A DNA stretch of 64,000 bases. Origin: DASXUX01 sp036504595 (GTDB lineage: Bacteria > Planctomycetota > SZUA-567 > H5-PLA8). Below are positions 52,598-60,973 of this stretch, one piece after another. Position 1 is the stretch's first letter; each line of letters starts with the position of its first letter. The DNA lies in the NCBI GenBank assembly GCA_036504595.1, contig DASXUX010000040.1, forward strand, positions 124,001 through 188,000. The letters are read 5' to 3'. Below the pieces are notes generated by a model. That model saw only the letters and a program-made list of their open reading frames with translations. It was not told where the DNA came from and did not search any database. A program made the position numbers and the translations under genes.

Positions 52598-54025
52598 TTA
52601 CGTAATTTTCAGCGCGTACGCGTGGTCGCAGGGTTTGGTCTGCGGCATTTGAACACGCAGGCCCTTCATGGTGCGCGAGAACTTCAAGGGGTTCTTCACG
52701 CCGAGCATTTCCACGCGCTTGATCTTGCCGAACCAAAGCTCTTCAGTCGCTGACAGCCAGCGGATGAGCAGTTCTTTTTCGGGCCAGGCGAGCGCGATGG
52801 CGTAGAGCGCGTTCTCCTTGCACGTGAAGCGGATGTCTTGCGCGGTGAAGGCGGCGCGTTTGGTGTCGGTGAAGGAGCCTTCGGCGACTTCGGTCGGGCC
52901 TTCGCCGTAGACATCCCACGGGCGCGTGCCGTAAATGGCTTCGCCGCTGACGTTCAGCCACTTTCCGATTTCGAGCAGCATCTTCTGTTCGGGCTCGGGG
53001 ATCGTGCCGTCGGCTTTGGGTCCGATATTGAGCAGCAGCGCTCCGTTCTTGCTGACGACATCGACCAAATCGCCGATGATCGACGTGACCGTCTTGTATT
53101 CCTGGCCTTTGACGTAGCCCCACGAATTCTTCGAGACCGACGTGTCGTTCTGCCAGAACATCGGGCGGATGCTCTTGAGCTGGCCGCGTTCGATGTCGTA
53201 GACGGCGGCGCCCTGCGGGTAGGCATCGTGCTTGTAATTGATCGCGACGCCTTTGTTCCACTGCGAGCCGCGGTTGTAGTAGTAGGCGCCGAACTTCTGC
53301 AGGTACGGCTTGAAGGCGAGGTGGTGAATCCACCAGTCGAACCAGACCAGTTGCGGCTGATATTTGTCAACCAATTCGCAGGTTCGCGCGAGCCAGTCTT
53401 CGAGGAACGCGGCGTCGGGGCGTTCGTCTGTCGTGCGGTCGTTACTGTTTTGCGGGCCGGGCTGAGCGGGGCCGTAGAAGTCCAGATTGGCTTTCACGTC
53501 GCTGTCGAATTTCATGCCGCCGTCCATGAACCACCAATGTTCCGCTCGGTGGCTGGAGAGTCCGAAGACCATGTTCTGCTTGCGGACGGCTTTGGAAAGT
53601 TCGCCGATGATGTCGCGCTTGGGGCCCATTTTCGTGGCACACCATTTCGAGAGGCCGCAGTCGTACATCGCGAAACCGTCGTGGTGTTCAGCGACGGGGA
53701 CGACGAATTTCGCGCCGGCTTTCTGGAAGAGCTTCGCCCAGTCATCCGCGTTGAACTTCTCGGCCTTGAATTGCGGGATGAAATCTTTGTAGCCGAACTT
53801 TTTGTGCGAGCCATAGGTTTCGAGGTGGTATTGGTATTCGCGCGAGCCTTTCTGGTACATCATGCGCGGATACCATTCGTTGCCGAACGCGGGGACCGAG
53901 TACAGGCCCCAGTGGATGAAGATGCCAAACTTGGCGTCTTCGTACCAGGCGGGGACTTTGTAGTTGAGGAGAGAATCCCAGGTGGGTTGGAAGGGGCCTT
54001 GGTTTAGCACGGACTCAACGGACAT
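52598..54025 (-). CDS. GH29 alpha-L-fucosidase
   Basis: 475 residues, no clear signal peptide from ATG 54025. The GH29 core is plain: WYEDAKFGIFIHWGLYSVPA, VPVAEHHDGFAMYDCGLSKW, and the nucleophile Asp230 in QLVWFDWWI. The second half contains MLLEIGKWLNVSGEAIYGTRPW, usual in the family. It releases fucose from glycans. The next gene downstream of its promoter side is the alpha-2-macroglobulin on the same strand. Confidence 0.92.
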   Translation of the reverse strand: MSVESVLNQGPFQPTWDSLLNYKVPAWYEDAKFGIFIHWGLYSVPAFGNEWYPRMMYQKGSREYQYHLETYGSHKKFGYKDFIPQFKAEKFNADDWAKLFQKAGAKFVVPVAEHHDGFAMYDCGLSKWCATKMGPKRDIIGELSKAVRKQNMVFGLSSHRAEHWWFMDGGMKFDSDVKANLDFYGPAQPGPQNSNDRTTDERPDAAFLEDWLARTCELVDKYQPQLVWFDWWIHHLAFKPYLQKFGAYYYNRGSQWNKGVAINYKHDAYPQGAAVYDIERGQLKSIRPMFWQNDTSVSKNSWGYVKGQEYKTVTSIIGDLVDVVSKNGALLLNIGPKADGTIPEPEQKMLLEIGKWLNVSGEAIYGTRPWDVYGEGPTEVAEGSFTDTKRAAFTAQDIRFTCKENALYAIALAWPEKELLIRWLSATEELWFGKIKRVEMLGVKNPLKFSRTMKGLRVQMPQTKPCDHAYALKIT

Positions 54026-54040
54026 CGGGAGCCTCCACTA

Positions 54041-54123
54041 AAATGATGAATGCGGAATGATGAATGATGAATAAGGTTTGTGACAGTCCATATTCATCAT
54101 TCCGCATTCAGCATTCATCATTC
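54041..54123. repeat. Word hairpin (ATGATGAATGCGGA)
   Basis: Left arm 54041-54073 has ATGATGAATG words, right arm 54091-54123 is its complement (TTCATCATTCCGCATTCA type). It lies between the fucosidase and macroglobulin genes. A single-arm copy of the word is at 58616-58650, at the other end of the macroglobulin gene. Confidence 0.8.
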
Positions 54124-54144
54124 GTTCGCAGCCGCGTTTCCTAT

Positions 54145-57100
54145 TTACTTTGGCGTAATCGTAACCTTCACGCCGTCCGCCCACTGCTTGTGTTCGTCGT
54201 TGTAGTAGAGGTAGGCGCGGCTGGCGGGGCCGGTGTAGGTGCCGGGGACGGCGGCGATCAGCGAAATCGGGATCTCGATCTTCGCTTCCTTGTCCAGCGT
54301 GCGCCAGTAGAGGACCACTTCGCGGCCGATCACTTCGTAGGCGTCGATCGTGCCTTTCTTGACGAGCTCCTTGAGCTGATCGTGGCGGGGTTCCAGGCCG
54401 CCGGGGATGCCGACGATCGCGACGGGCGTCGGGACGACGTCCTTGGTCTTGTTGGTCACGGTCACGTTGGCTTCGGTCGCGGCGCCTTCGCCGATGGTAG
54501 CGCCGGCCTCCGTGCCGGCCTTCCCGTCCGCCTGGGCGGGCAGGGACGCCCGCCCCACCCCGAGCTTCACCTCGATGTTCAGCTTGCATTCGGCGGAGCT
54601 GGCGGGCGTGATAGCGTTGTAGTTCACGGCGACGGAGTACGGCATTTCGCTGCCGTCCTGCATCTTCACTTCGATCTTGTGTTCGCCCTTGGTGAGCAAT
54701 TCGCTGACGTCGGGGAGCTTGATCGCGCCTTGCGTCTTCTCGTCGAACTTGACCCAGCCGCCGACGCCCTGGCCGTCCACGAAGACCTGCACGGCGCCCG
54801 GAGCTTTGGGCTTGGCGCGCTGTTTGTCGTAGGTGACGATCGCGCGCAGAGCCAGCACGGTGCTTTGCGTCGAACCGTAGCGGCCGGCTTTGCAGGAATC
54901 GGCGAGGAATTTCATCGACTTTTCGACAGAGCCGGCGAAGTTGGCGTCGCGCAGCCAGGCCATACTGGCCAGAGCCGTCGTTTCGATCTGCAGCGCTTCA
55001 CCGCCGCTGCCGACGATGGTGGCCGTGCCGCCGTCCACACCACCGGTGGCGTTCTGTTTGGTCGCGAGCTTCTCCATGAGCTTTGTGGCTTCGGCTTTGT
55101 ACTCCGAGCGCGTCGCGGCGGAAAGGGTGGTGCCGGCCTCCGTGCCGGCTGTTGCGGGGTCACCTTGTTTTCCGGCCGGCGCGGAGGCCGGCGCTACCGG
55201 AGTGGCCGGCGCGGAGGCCGGCACCACCCCAGCGAGGTGGAAGACGTTTGCGGCCAGGCCGAGCACGTAGCTGTTGGAGCTTTGCGCGGCGGCGGTTTTC
55301 AGCGCATCGATTTCGGCTTTGAGGCCTTCGGGCTTTTCGCCGCTTTCGAGCAGGGCCCAGAGGATGTAGGCGTTGGAGCAATCCTTGTCTTCGATCCAGG
55401 TGTGCAGCGCGCGGCGTTTGCGTTCGAAGCCGCCTTTTCCGTCGCGTTGCTTCATCAGCCAACTTCGAGTGCTGGTGATCATGTTCTGATCGACTTCGCG
55501 GACCTGCGCCATATCGGTGAAGTGCAGCACGCCGAAGGCGGTGAGGGCTTCGTGGCCGGGGTTCTGGCCGAACCATTCGTAGCCGCGGTCAGGGCACCAG
55601 AAGCTGACGAGGCGGCGGTAGCCGGCGTCGAGCTTTTGACGGGAGCGTTCCACCAACTGCGGATCGACGCCGGTGTGGCTGAGGAAATACTGCTGCGCCA
55701 TGGTCAGCGGGTAGCTGGTGGAACTGGTTTGTTCGAAGCAGCCGTTGGGGTCCTGGATCAGGCGCTGCAAGGCTTCGGTCATGTTGGCGAGCGGGGTAGG
55801 GTAGACGGCGACGTTGGTCGTCAGGCTGCGCGGAACGATGGTGTCGGGGATCGTGAGCGAGTGCGTCGCGGGCTTGGGGCCGGAGAGCATCCCGCCGAAC
55901 GGCCGTTCGATCGGGAAGCCTTTAGGCTTGATGCTGAGCTTGCGCGTGACCTTGTCCACGAACGGGCCGCCTTCGGCGGTGATGACGAAATCTTCGAGCG
56001 AATTGCCGTAGCCGATGTCGAGCTTGACGATCTTGCGTGTGCGCTTCATGCCATCGATGTCGAAGTCGGGAAGCGGCGCGAATTTTACTTCGCCCTTGGT
56101 CTGGAAATGGACTTTGGCTCCAGCGATGCCGCTGTCGATGGAGTTGACGACGTTGATGGGGAGCAGGACGGTGTCGCCGGCGGTCACTTCGAGCGGCAGC
56201 TTGGGTTCGACGTAGAAGGGCTGGACCGATTCGAGGCCGACGTTGGCGGTGCCGAGGACGCCTTCGCTGCTGAAGGCGTCGGCGAAAACGCGGAAGGTGG
56301 TGACGCTGTCGTTGAGGCCGAAGGAGACTTTGGCGATGCCTTCGGCATTTGTGCGGACGCCGGTGTTCCAGAAGAGCGTTTCGGCGAAATCGACGCGGTC
56401 AGTGGGCTGCCGGTTGGCTCGAACCTGGTGCGCGAATTCGCGGACGATGACCATCTGAACCTCGCGCGCTCGCAGCGCGCGGCGAGCGCCGATGACTTTC
56501 TCGTCCATTTTCTTGGCGGCGTCCTGGAGCGCTTCTTGCTGCTTGGGGCGTTCGGCCTGCTGCAGTTGCTGTTCGACGAGCGCTTTTCGCTTCGCCATGG
56601 GTTCGGCAGCTCGCGCTGCACGGTCGGCTGCGACGGGCTGGTTGGCGGCCTCGGCTTTCCCGTTTGCCGCGAGCGGTTCGGCGGGCCGCTTGAGGGCTTC
56701 CTTCTCCTCAATCGCGTCTTTTGCTGGGGCTGCGTGAGGCTTGGCAGCGGCGCGGTCGTCGCCAGCGTGGGGCGCGCCGGGATCGGCGCCGCGGTTCTGG
56801 CCTTGCGGCGCTGGCGCGCCGGCCATGGGAGCGGGCGGCACCATGCCAAAATTGACGCCGCCTTCGGCTCCGCCGTCCATCAATGCGCCAGCTTTGCGGC
56901 GTTCGACGATAGACTGGATCCGGTGGGCCATGACGCGGCGGGCGTTGTCGCCGCCTTCGCGCAGGAACTTTTCGACGTCCATAAAGGCGAAGCGCCGCCA
57001 GCCCTGGGTGCCGAGGAGCAGGTCGGTGGCCAGCGCGGCTTTCGGGTTGTCTTTGTCGAGGTAAACGTGCGCGTCGGCGAGGTCTTTGACTTCCGGTTCG

Positions 57101-58593
57101 AGGAGCATCATGACGGGCAGGCGCGGGGCCTGTTCGCGCTTCTCGACCATTTCGAGAATGCTGTCGTCGGTGACGGTCAGGCCCACGACGGCCGGGACGG
57201 GCTTGCCTTCTTCGTCGGTGGTCTTGACGGTCATTTCGATGCTGTCGCCGGGGACGAGGCACATCTTGTTGGTCTTGATGGACATGTTGATTTTCTTGGC
57301 GGGCTCGCGGTACACGAGGCGTTCGGCCAGCGGCGTGCCCTTCTCGTCGTAGACGGTGACGCGGAGGACGCCATCTACGGTATTCGGCAAGTGAATCGAG
57401 ACCTTGCTCAGGTCTTCCGGACCGTCGCCGCCGGGCGTGCGAGCCAGTTCAAAGATCTTCCCACCGACTTCCTCTTCTCGCTTGCACACGGATACCTTCG
57501 CGCGCTGAATCGGCGGGGTCACCGTCAGGAGCAACGGTTCTCCTGGACCGAAGACATTCTTTTCCGTTCTGATCACTACGCCGGTCGCTTTCACCTCGGG
57601 CAGCGCGAACGTCTTCTTGATTCCCGCCGGCTGATAGACCTTCAGCGCATACTTCTTGTTCGCTTCGGGCTTGAATTCGAAGCGGCCGCGGCCTTCGTGT
57701 TCGGACTTGGCTGCGGCCAGTTCGTTGCCTTCTGCATCGACGATGAAGCCGGAGAGATCGGCGGGCTTGCCGTTGGTCTGCCGCGCTTCGAAGTACACGC
57801 GGTTGGGCAGGCCGGCGACTAGGTCGCCGCCTTCCGGATAGAAATTGATGTCGATGGTCTGGAGCAGAATCGGGATCGTCTTGCTGGCGGTTTCGACCAC
57901 GCCGCCGTCTTCGATGACCAACGCCAGCGTGCCTTCGCCGCGCGCGATTTCCTTGGGCAGTTCGAAGCTGACGCTGCAGTTGCCCATGTTGTCCACTTTA
58001 CCGTCGGCGCCGCGGATTTCGGTGCCGTCCACGCGCGCGATCACGCCAACTTTGGCTCCGTCGGGCGCGCCGCCTTCGCTGCGTTCAGTGTGCAGCGTGG
58101 CGGTGACCTGTTCGCCCGGGCCGTAGCCGTCGCGCAGGAAAACGATCTGGCTGCGCAAGCGGGGCGCTCGGTACGCGCGCACGTCGAACTTGCGTTCGGC
58201 CGGCGCGTGGCCGTTCCACGGATAGGTGACTTTGCAGGTGTATTCGCCGCCGGGAAGGTCCTTCGGGATGTCCCACGCGAAGCCCCAAACGCTGTCCTGA
58301 GTCTGCGTGTTGCCCGACGCGACCGAGTCGCCCTTGGGGCCTTTGATTTCGATGGTCGCGTTCGACTGCTGGTTGTCCGGCAGCGGCTTGTGCGAGACGG
58401 CATGGAGCAGCACGCCGCGGACGTAGACCTTTTCGCCCGGCTTATAGATGGGCTTATCGGTGCTCACGGCCGTGAGGTAGCGGTCGGCGCCGCCGAGGTT
58501 CTCCTGGGTCGCCTTGTCGGCGATGGCGTAGTTCCAGAGGAAGGCTCCGGAGACCAAGGCGAGGGCGAGAGTGGCGAGGAAGTGGGGTTTCAT
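54145..58593 (-). CDS. Alpha-2-macroglobulin family protein
   Basis: 1482 residues with an N-terminal signal or anchor (LATLALALVSGAFLWNYAIA). MG-type beta domains start at STDKPIYKPGEKVYVRG; the bait/ANA region is followed by the thioester motif PNGCFEQTSS with Cys952 and Gln955 in the form C-x-E-Q, so a covalent trap is possible. Then the helical TED domain (ERSRQKLDAGYRRLVSFW; DRGYEWFGQNPGHEAL) and a C-terminal receptor-like domain. Two Pro/Ala-rich stretches, about residues 1122-1156 and 1345-1366, are encoded by hairpin repeats in frame. A Lys/Ala/Glu-rich coiled region lies at 620-690. No pbpC neighbour is seen. A 558-bp gap with motifs precedes it. Confidence 0.9.
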   Translation of the reverse strand: MKPHFLATLALALVSGAFLWNYAIADKATQENLGGADRYLTAVSTDKPIYKPGEKVYVRGVLLHAVSHKPLPDNQQSNATIEIKGPKGDSVASGNTQTQDSVWGFAWDIPKDLPGGEYTCKVTYPWNGHAPAERKFDVRAYRAPRLRSQIVFLRDGYGPGEQVTATLHTERSEGGAPDGAKVGVIARVDGTEIRGADGKVDNMGNCSVSFELPKEIARGEGTLALVIEDGGVVETASKTIPILLQTIDINFYPEGGDLVAGLPNRVYFEARQTNGKPADLSGFIVDAEGNELAAAKSEHEGRGRFEFKPEANKKYALKVYQPAGIKKTFALPEVKATGVVIRTEKNVFGPGEPLLLTVTPPIQRAKVSVCKREEEVGGKIFELARTPGGDGPEDLSKVSIHLPNTVDGVLRVTVYDEKGTPLAERLVYREPAKKINMSIKTNKMCLVPGDSIEMTVKTTDEEGKPVPAVVGLTVTDDSILEMVEKREQAPRLPVMMLLEPEVKDLADAHVYLDKDNPKAALATDLLLGTQGWRRFAFMDVEKFLREGGDNARRVMAHRIQSIVERRKAGALMDGGAEGGVNFGMVPPAPMAGAPAPQGQNRGADPGAPHAGDDRAAAKPHAAPAKDAIEEKEALKRPAEPLAANGKAEAANQPVAADRAARAAEPMAKRKALVEQQLQQAERPKQQEALQDAAKKMDEKVIGARRALRAREVQMVIVREFAHQVRANRQPTDRVDFAETLFWNTGVRTNAEGIAKVSFGLNDSVTTFRVFADAFSSEGVLGTANVGLESVQPFYVEPKLPLEVTAGDTVLLPINVVNSIDSGIAGAKVHFQTKGEVKFAPLPDFDIDGMKRTRKIVKLDIGYGNSLEDFVITAEGGPFVDKVTRKLSIKPKGFPIERPFGGMLSGPKPATHSLTIPDTIVPRSLTTNVAVYPTPLANMTEALQRLIQDPNGCFEQTSSTSYPLTMAQQYFLSHTGVDPQLVERSRQKLDAGYRRLVSFWCPDRGYEWFGQNPGHEALTAFGVLHFTDMAQVREVDQNMITSTRSWLMKQRDGKGGFERKRRALHTWIEDKDCSNAYILWALLESGEKPEGLKAEIDALKTAAAQSSNSYVLGLAANVFHLAGVVPASAPATPVAPASAPAGKQGDPATAGTEAGTTLSAATRSEYKAEATKLMEKLATKQNATGGVDGGTATIVGSGGEALQIETTALASMAWLRDANFAGSVEKSMKFLADSCKAGRYGSTQSTVLALRAIVTYDKQRAKPKAPGAVQVFVDGQGVGGWVKFDEKTQGAIKLPDVSELLTKGEHKIEVKMQDGSEMPYSVAVNYNAITPASSAECKLNIEVKLGVGRASLPAQADGKAGTEAGATIGEGAATEANVTVTNKTKDVVPTPVAIVGIPGGLEPRHDQLKELVKKGTIDAYEVIGREVVLYWRTLDKEAKIEIPISLIAAVPGTYTGPASRAYLYYNDEHKQWADGVKVTITPK
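54496..54559. repeat. In-frame G+C hairpin repeat in the macroglobulin gene, copy A
   Basis: GCGCCGGC-CTCC-GTGCCGGC and GGCGGGC-AGGGAC-GCCCGCC, ends GGTAGC and CCCACC. Read on the minus strand it encodes VGRASLPAQADGKAGTEAGA, matching the peptide in the sigma factor. Confidence 0.78.
55126..55228. repeat. In-frame G+C hairpin repeat in the macroglobulin gene, copy B
   Basis: About three hairpin units of GGTGGTGCCGGCCTCCGTGC type, one inverted. It encodes the Pro-Ala-Ser-rich stretch (VVPASAPATPVAPASAPAG). Confidence 0.78.
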
Positions 58594-59151
58594 TCGAGGG
58601 CTCCTTTAACAGCGAAATGATGAATGATGAATGCGGAATGATGAATATGGATTATCACGACCGCCTTCAACATTTCCGTTCGACTAGTTCATGAGCATCT
58701 TAGACGCTCCTTAACGAAATGCGGTATCGAAAAAAATCCGTGATGTGACCGGCCCCGTTTTCCTGTCCAAAAGTGCACTGTGCGCATCAGAACCGCGACC
58801 GTAAGGGAGCGGCCGGGCAACGCGAGCACTTCCGCCTGTAAAAAAGTGCACCTGTGGTGATCACGCCCCTCATCCGTGTCCAAGAACGCACATGTGGTGT
58901 GCGCCACGACCTGCGCCTCAGCGCAACGCCGCGCTCGCGCTGTAAAAAATTGCACGTGTGGTGATTCGCGGCCGTTTTCGTGTCCAAGACTGCACCGTGC
59001 GCACCGCCTCCAGCGCTGCAAGAAATTGCACATGTGCAAGACCTAAGTTACAAAAGAACGCGTTCCACCCGCGCCGCAGGCGTGCCGCGACACTCCACCG
59101 TACAATATATGACGTGCGAGAATCATTTTTGTTGCATAAAATATTAGGATT
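58594..59151. other. 558-bp intergenic region with a motif array upstream of the macroglobulin gene
   Basis: No gene of quality. 58616-58650 carries ATGATGAATG words. 58757-59040 holds six degenerate copies of TGTCCAAGA-T-GCAC-TGTG in two alternating forms (starts near 58764, 58837, 58877, 58941, 58981, 59017), each with a central GTGCAC or TGCAC palindrome. 59041-59151 is A+T-rich. A 116-residue minus-strand ORF across the array (58689-59039) translates only the repeat. Confidence 0.7.
58757..59040. repeat. Array of six TGTNNAANANTGCAC motifs
   Basis: Form A: TGTCCAAAAGTGCACTGTG, TGTCCAAGAACGCACATGTG, TGTCCAAGACTGCACCGTG. Form B: TGTAAAAAAGTGCACCTGTG, TGTAAAAAATTGCACGTGTG, TGCAAGAAATTGCACATGTG. 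Spacings 73, 40, 64, 40, 36 bases, so not a simple tandem. Could be operator clusters. Confidence 0.65.
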
Positions 59152-60705
59152 TTATTTAGCTAACTGTAGTCTCGCGTCTCCCAGGTCCAGTCGGTACATC
59201 ATCTGGTTGTACTCGTACCGGGGCGTGGGTTCGGGGTTGCCGGAGAACATCGTCGTGTAGGTGCCTTCGAAGTAGATCACCCGGCCGCCGTCCTGATCGA
59301 AAAGCGGGTGGTGTTCGACGTTATAAAAGGAGTATTTGTCGTGCGTGACGATCTTGCGCGCGGTGTGCCAGGGGCCTTCGAGCGTCTCGGATTCGGCGTA
59401 GTAGACTTCGCCCAGGTTCGACGGGCTGTCCATTTTGCTGTGGAAGACCATGATCCAGCGCTTGCGGTACGCGTTGAAGGCGACCGAGCCGCCGTGCGCG
59501 AGGATCGGCTTGCCGGTTTCGGCGTTCTTGAAGCCGTACCAGCATTCGTCGGGCTTGATCAGGCCGGCGTTGAGCAACTCCTTTTGCTGGTCGTCGGAAA
59601 CGTAACCCGTGTTCGTCTTCCAGTTCCAGTTGAGCTTCCCGTCGGCGCTGCGGTCGAGCTTGGCGGCTCCTTTTTTGTAGGCGGTTCCCGGCGCGAGACA
59701 CGTGAACGCCTGGTACTCGGCCTGGTTTTTCAGGGCGTCGATTTTCGCGGCCACTCGCACGTGAGGATACGGATAGGCGAAGTAAACATAGTCGACTTTG
59801 CTGGGTGGTGTCCCTGCCGGCGCGGAGGCCGGCGCTACCCATGCATGGCAGCACGGCCACCACGGCTGGTCCAGAGCCCAGTCGGCGAGCAGTTCGAACG
59901 TTTCAGTCTTGTCGTTGAAGATCACCCAGCCGCGCTGCAGCGTTTCGCCGAGATTCTTTACCCGCACAAATCGCGAGAGCAGACGATCGGTGCCGGCATC
60001 ATCCTTCAAGACGACCAGGCTATCGAGCCACTTCGGCCCCGGGCCCGGCAACGGGCACATCGGCCGGCTGAAACCGTCCGGGCCGACGAAGTACATCAGG
60101 TCGATGCCGACGTTCGGGTCGAGCCCGCCGGCGGGCACGGAGGCCCGCCCTACCTCCGGCTTCAGCGAGGTCGCTCCCGAGGTGCCGAAATGTCCGAGCG
60201 GGTACGAGGGCTTGTTCGTGTCGCCGAAGGTCCAGAAGAGCTTGCCGTGGTATTCGGTCATCTGCACCGAATCCTGCCCGAGCACTTTCCCGTTCAGCAC
60301 GGGCTCCTTGATGGGAAACTTCTCGCCGACGAGCACGCTGTCGCGATAGATGCCCTGGCCGGTGATGCGGTAGAGGCGTTCGGCGATGTTGAGGCGCTTG
60401 ATCTTAAGTGTCGCGCTGCCGCCGGGCTTGAGTTCGAACGCTTTGCCGCGGCTGCCGAAACCGTCGGCGGGGAATTCGTAGCCGTGGCTTTTGACGTTGA
60501 AGAAAACGTTCTGGTTCATCAAGCCGGGTTCAAGCACCGCGGCGATACCGTTGCTGTCCGTGTAATACTTGATGTCGTTAACCGTGCGCAGTTCGACCAG
60601 CGGCACGCCGCGCCCGGTCTGGTCATCGACAACTTTGATCGCGAAGTACTCGTGCGCCGATGCGCATGAGGAGAGCAGCAGGACGAAAAGTATGACTTTT
60701 GGCAA
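59152..60705 (-). CDS. Secreted protein of unknown function with two in-frame repeat insertions
   Basis: 517 residues if TTG 60705 starts it (PKVILFVLLLSSCASA signal or lipoprotein). Beyond that the frame runs into a large palindrome and has no further start of value. Residues 20-130 look like an Ig-type beta domain (EYFAIKVVDDQTGRGVPLV; GGSATLKIKRLNIAERLYR). The main part (YHGKLFWTFGDTNKPSYPLG; DGFSRPMCPLPGPGPKW; YAESETLEGPWHTARKI) is a propeller-type fold resembling DUF4185 or GH43/32/68-like enzymes; NPEPTPRYEYNQMMYRLDL ends it. No catalytic acid is claimed. Two short G+C repeats are read in frame at residues about 184-192 and 289-300. Confidence 0.72.
   Translation of the reverse strand: MPKVILFVLLLSSCASAHEYFAIKVVDDQTGRGVPLVELRTVNDIKYYTDSNGIAAVLEPGLMNQNVFFNVKSHGYEFPADGFGSRGKAFELKPGGSATLKIKRLNIAERLYRITGQGIYRDSVLVGEKFPIKEPVLNGKVLGQDSVQMTEYHGKLFWTFGDTNKPSYPLGHFGTSGATSLKPEVGRASVPAGGLDPNVGIDLMYFVGPDGFSRPMCPLPGPGPKWLDSLVVLKDDAGTDRLLSRFVRVKNLGETLQRGWVIFNDKTETFELLADWALDQPWWPCCHAWVAPASAPAGTPPSKVDYVYFAYPYPHVRVAAKIDALKNQAEYQAFTCLAPGTAYKKGAAKLDRSADGKLNWNWKTNTGYVSDDQQKELLNAGLIKPDECWYGFKNAETGKPILAHGGSVAFNAYRKRWIMVFHSKMDSPSNLGEVYYAESETLEGPWHTARKIVTHDKYSFYNVEHHPLFDQDGGRVIYFEGTYTTMFSGNPEPTPRYEYNQMMYRLDLGDARLQLAK
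59804..59839. repeat. In-frame G+C hairpin repeat, 36 bp
   Basis: GGTGGTGTCCCTGCC and GGCGCTACC ends around GCCGGC-GCGGA-GGCCGGC; encodes VAPASAPAGTPP in the minus-strand gene. 36 bases is twelve whole codons. Confidence 0.7.
60128..60154. repeat. In-frame G+C hairpin repeat
   Basis: GGCGGGC-ACGGA-GGCCCGCC with TACC at the end; encodes VGRASVPAGG in the same gene. Confidence 0.65.
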
Positions 60706-60739
60706 CCGTGCAGTCGGGTCACATTTTCGCGCTGAAAGC

Positions 60740-60947
60740 GCCGTACAAGCCAGCCCAGGGCAAGAGACGCGTAGCGGCTCGCCGCCCTGGGTCTCGGTGC
60801 TCACGGGTTTCTGCGCCCTGAAAGGGCAAGACAAGATGGGTCCGGCCCTTTCAGGGCGACGACATGGAAGGCGCCGCGACCCAGGGCGGCGCTCGGCGGC
60901 GGTGCCGCAGCCGAATGGCTCGCTTGCCCTGGGCTGGCTTGTACGGC
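60740..60947. repeat. Large nested palindrome (208 bp)
   Basis: A 25-bp perfect outer inverted repeat (begins GCCGTACAAGCCAGCCCAGG) at 60740-60764 and 60923-60947. Inside, GCCGCCCTGGGTC pairs with GACCCAGGGCGGC, and within that CGCCCTGAAAGGGC with GCCCTTTCAGGGCG. It lies between two minus-strand genes and upstream of the 59152 gene. Confidence 0.85.
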
Positions 60948-60973
60948 CCCTTCGGGGCGAGATTCTTAGTATC

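Noticed and set aside
54064..57822. 1252-codon plus-strand ORF opposite the alpha-2-macroglobulin gene
   Set aside because: The minus strand has a signal peptide, MG domains and a thioester motif; the plus reading is a Phe/Gly/Val/Asp-rich shadow without recognisable domains, arising from codon bias.
58689..59039. 116-codon minus-strand ORF in the motif array
   Set aside because: It only translates the repeated motif; no ribosome site and no domain.
58757..59040. CRISPR array
   Set aside because: Repeats are short, degenerate, unevenly spaced and without unique spacers of constant length; no cas genes in the window.
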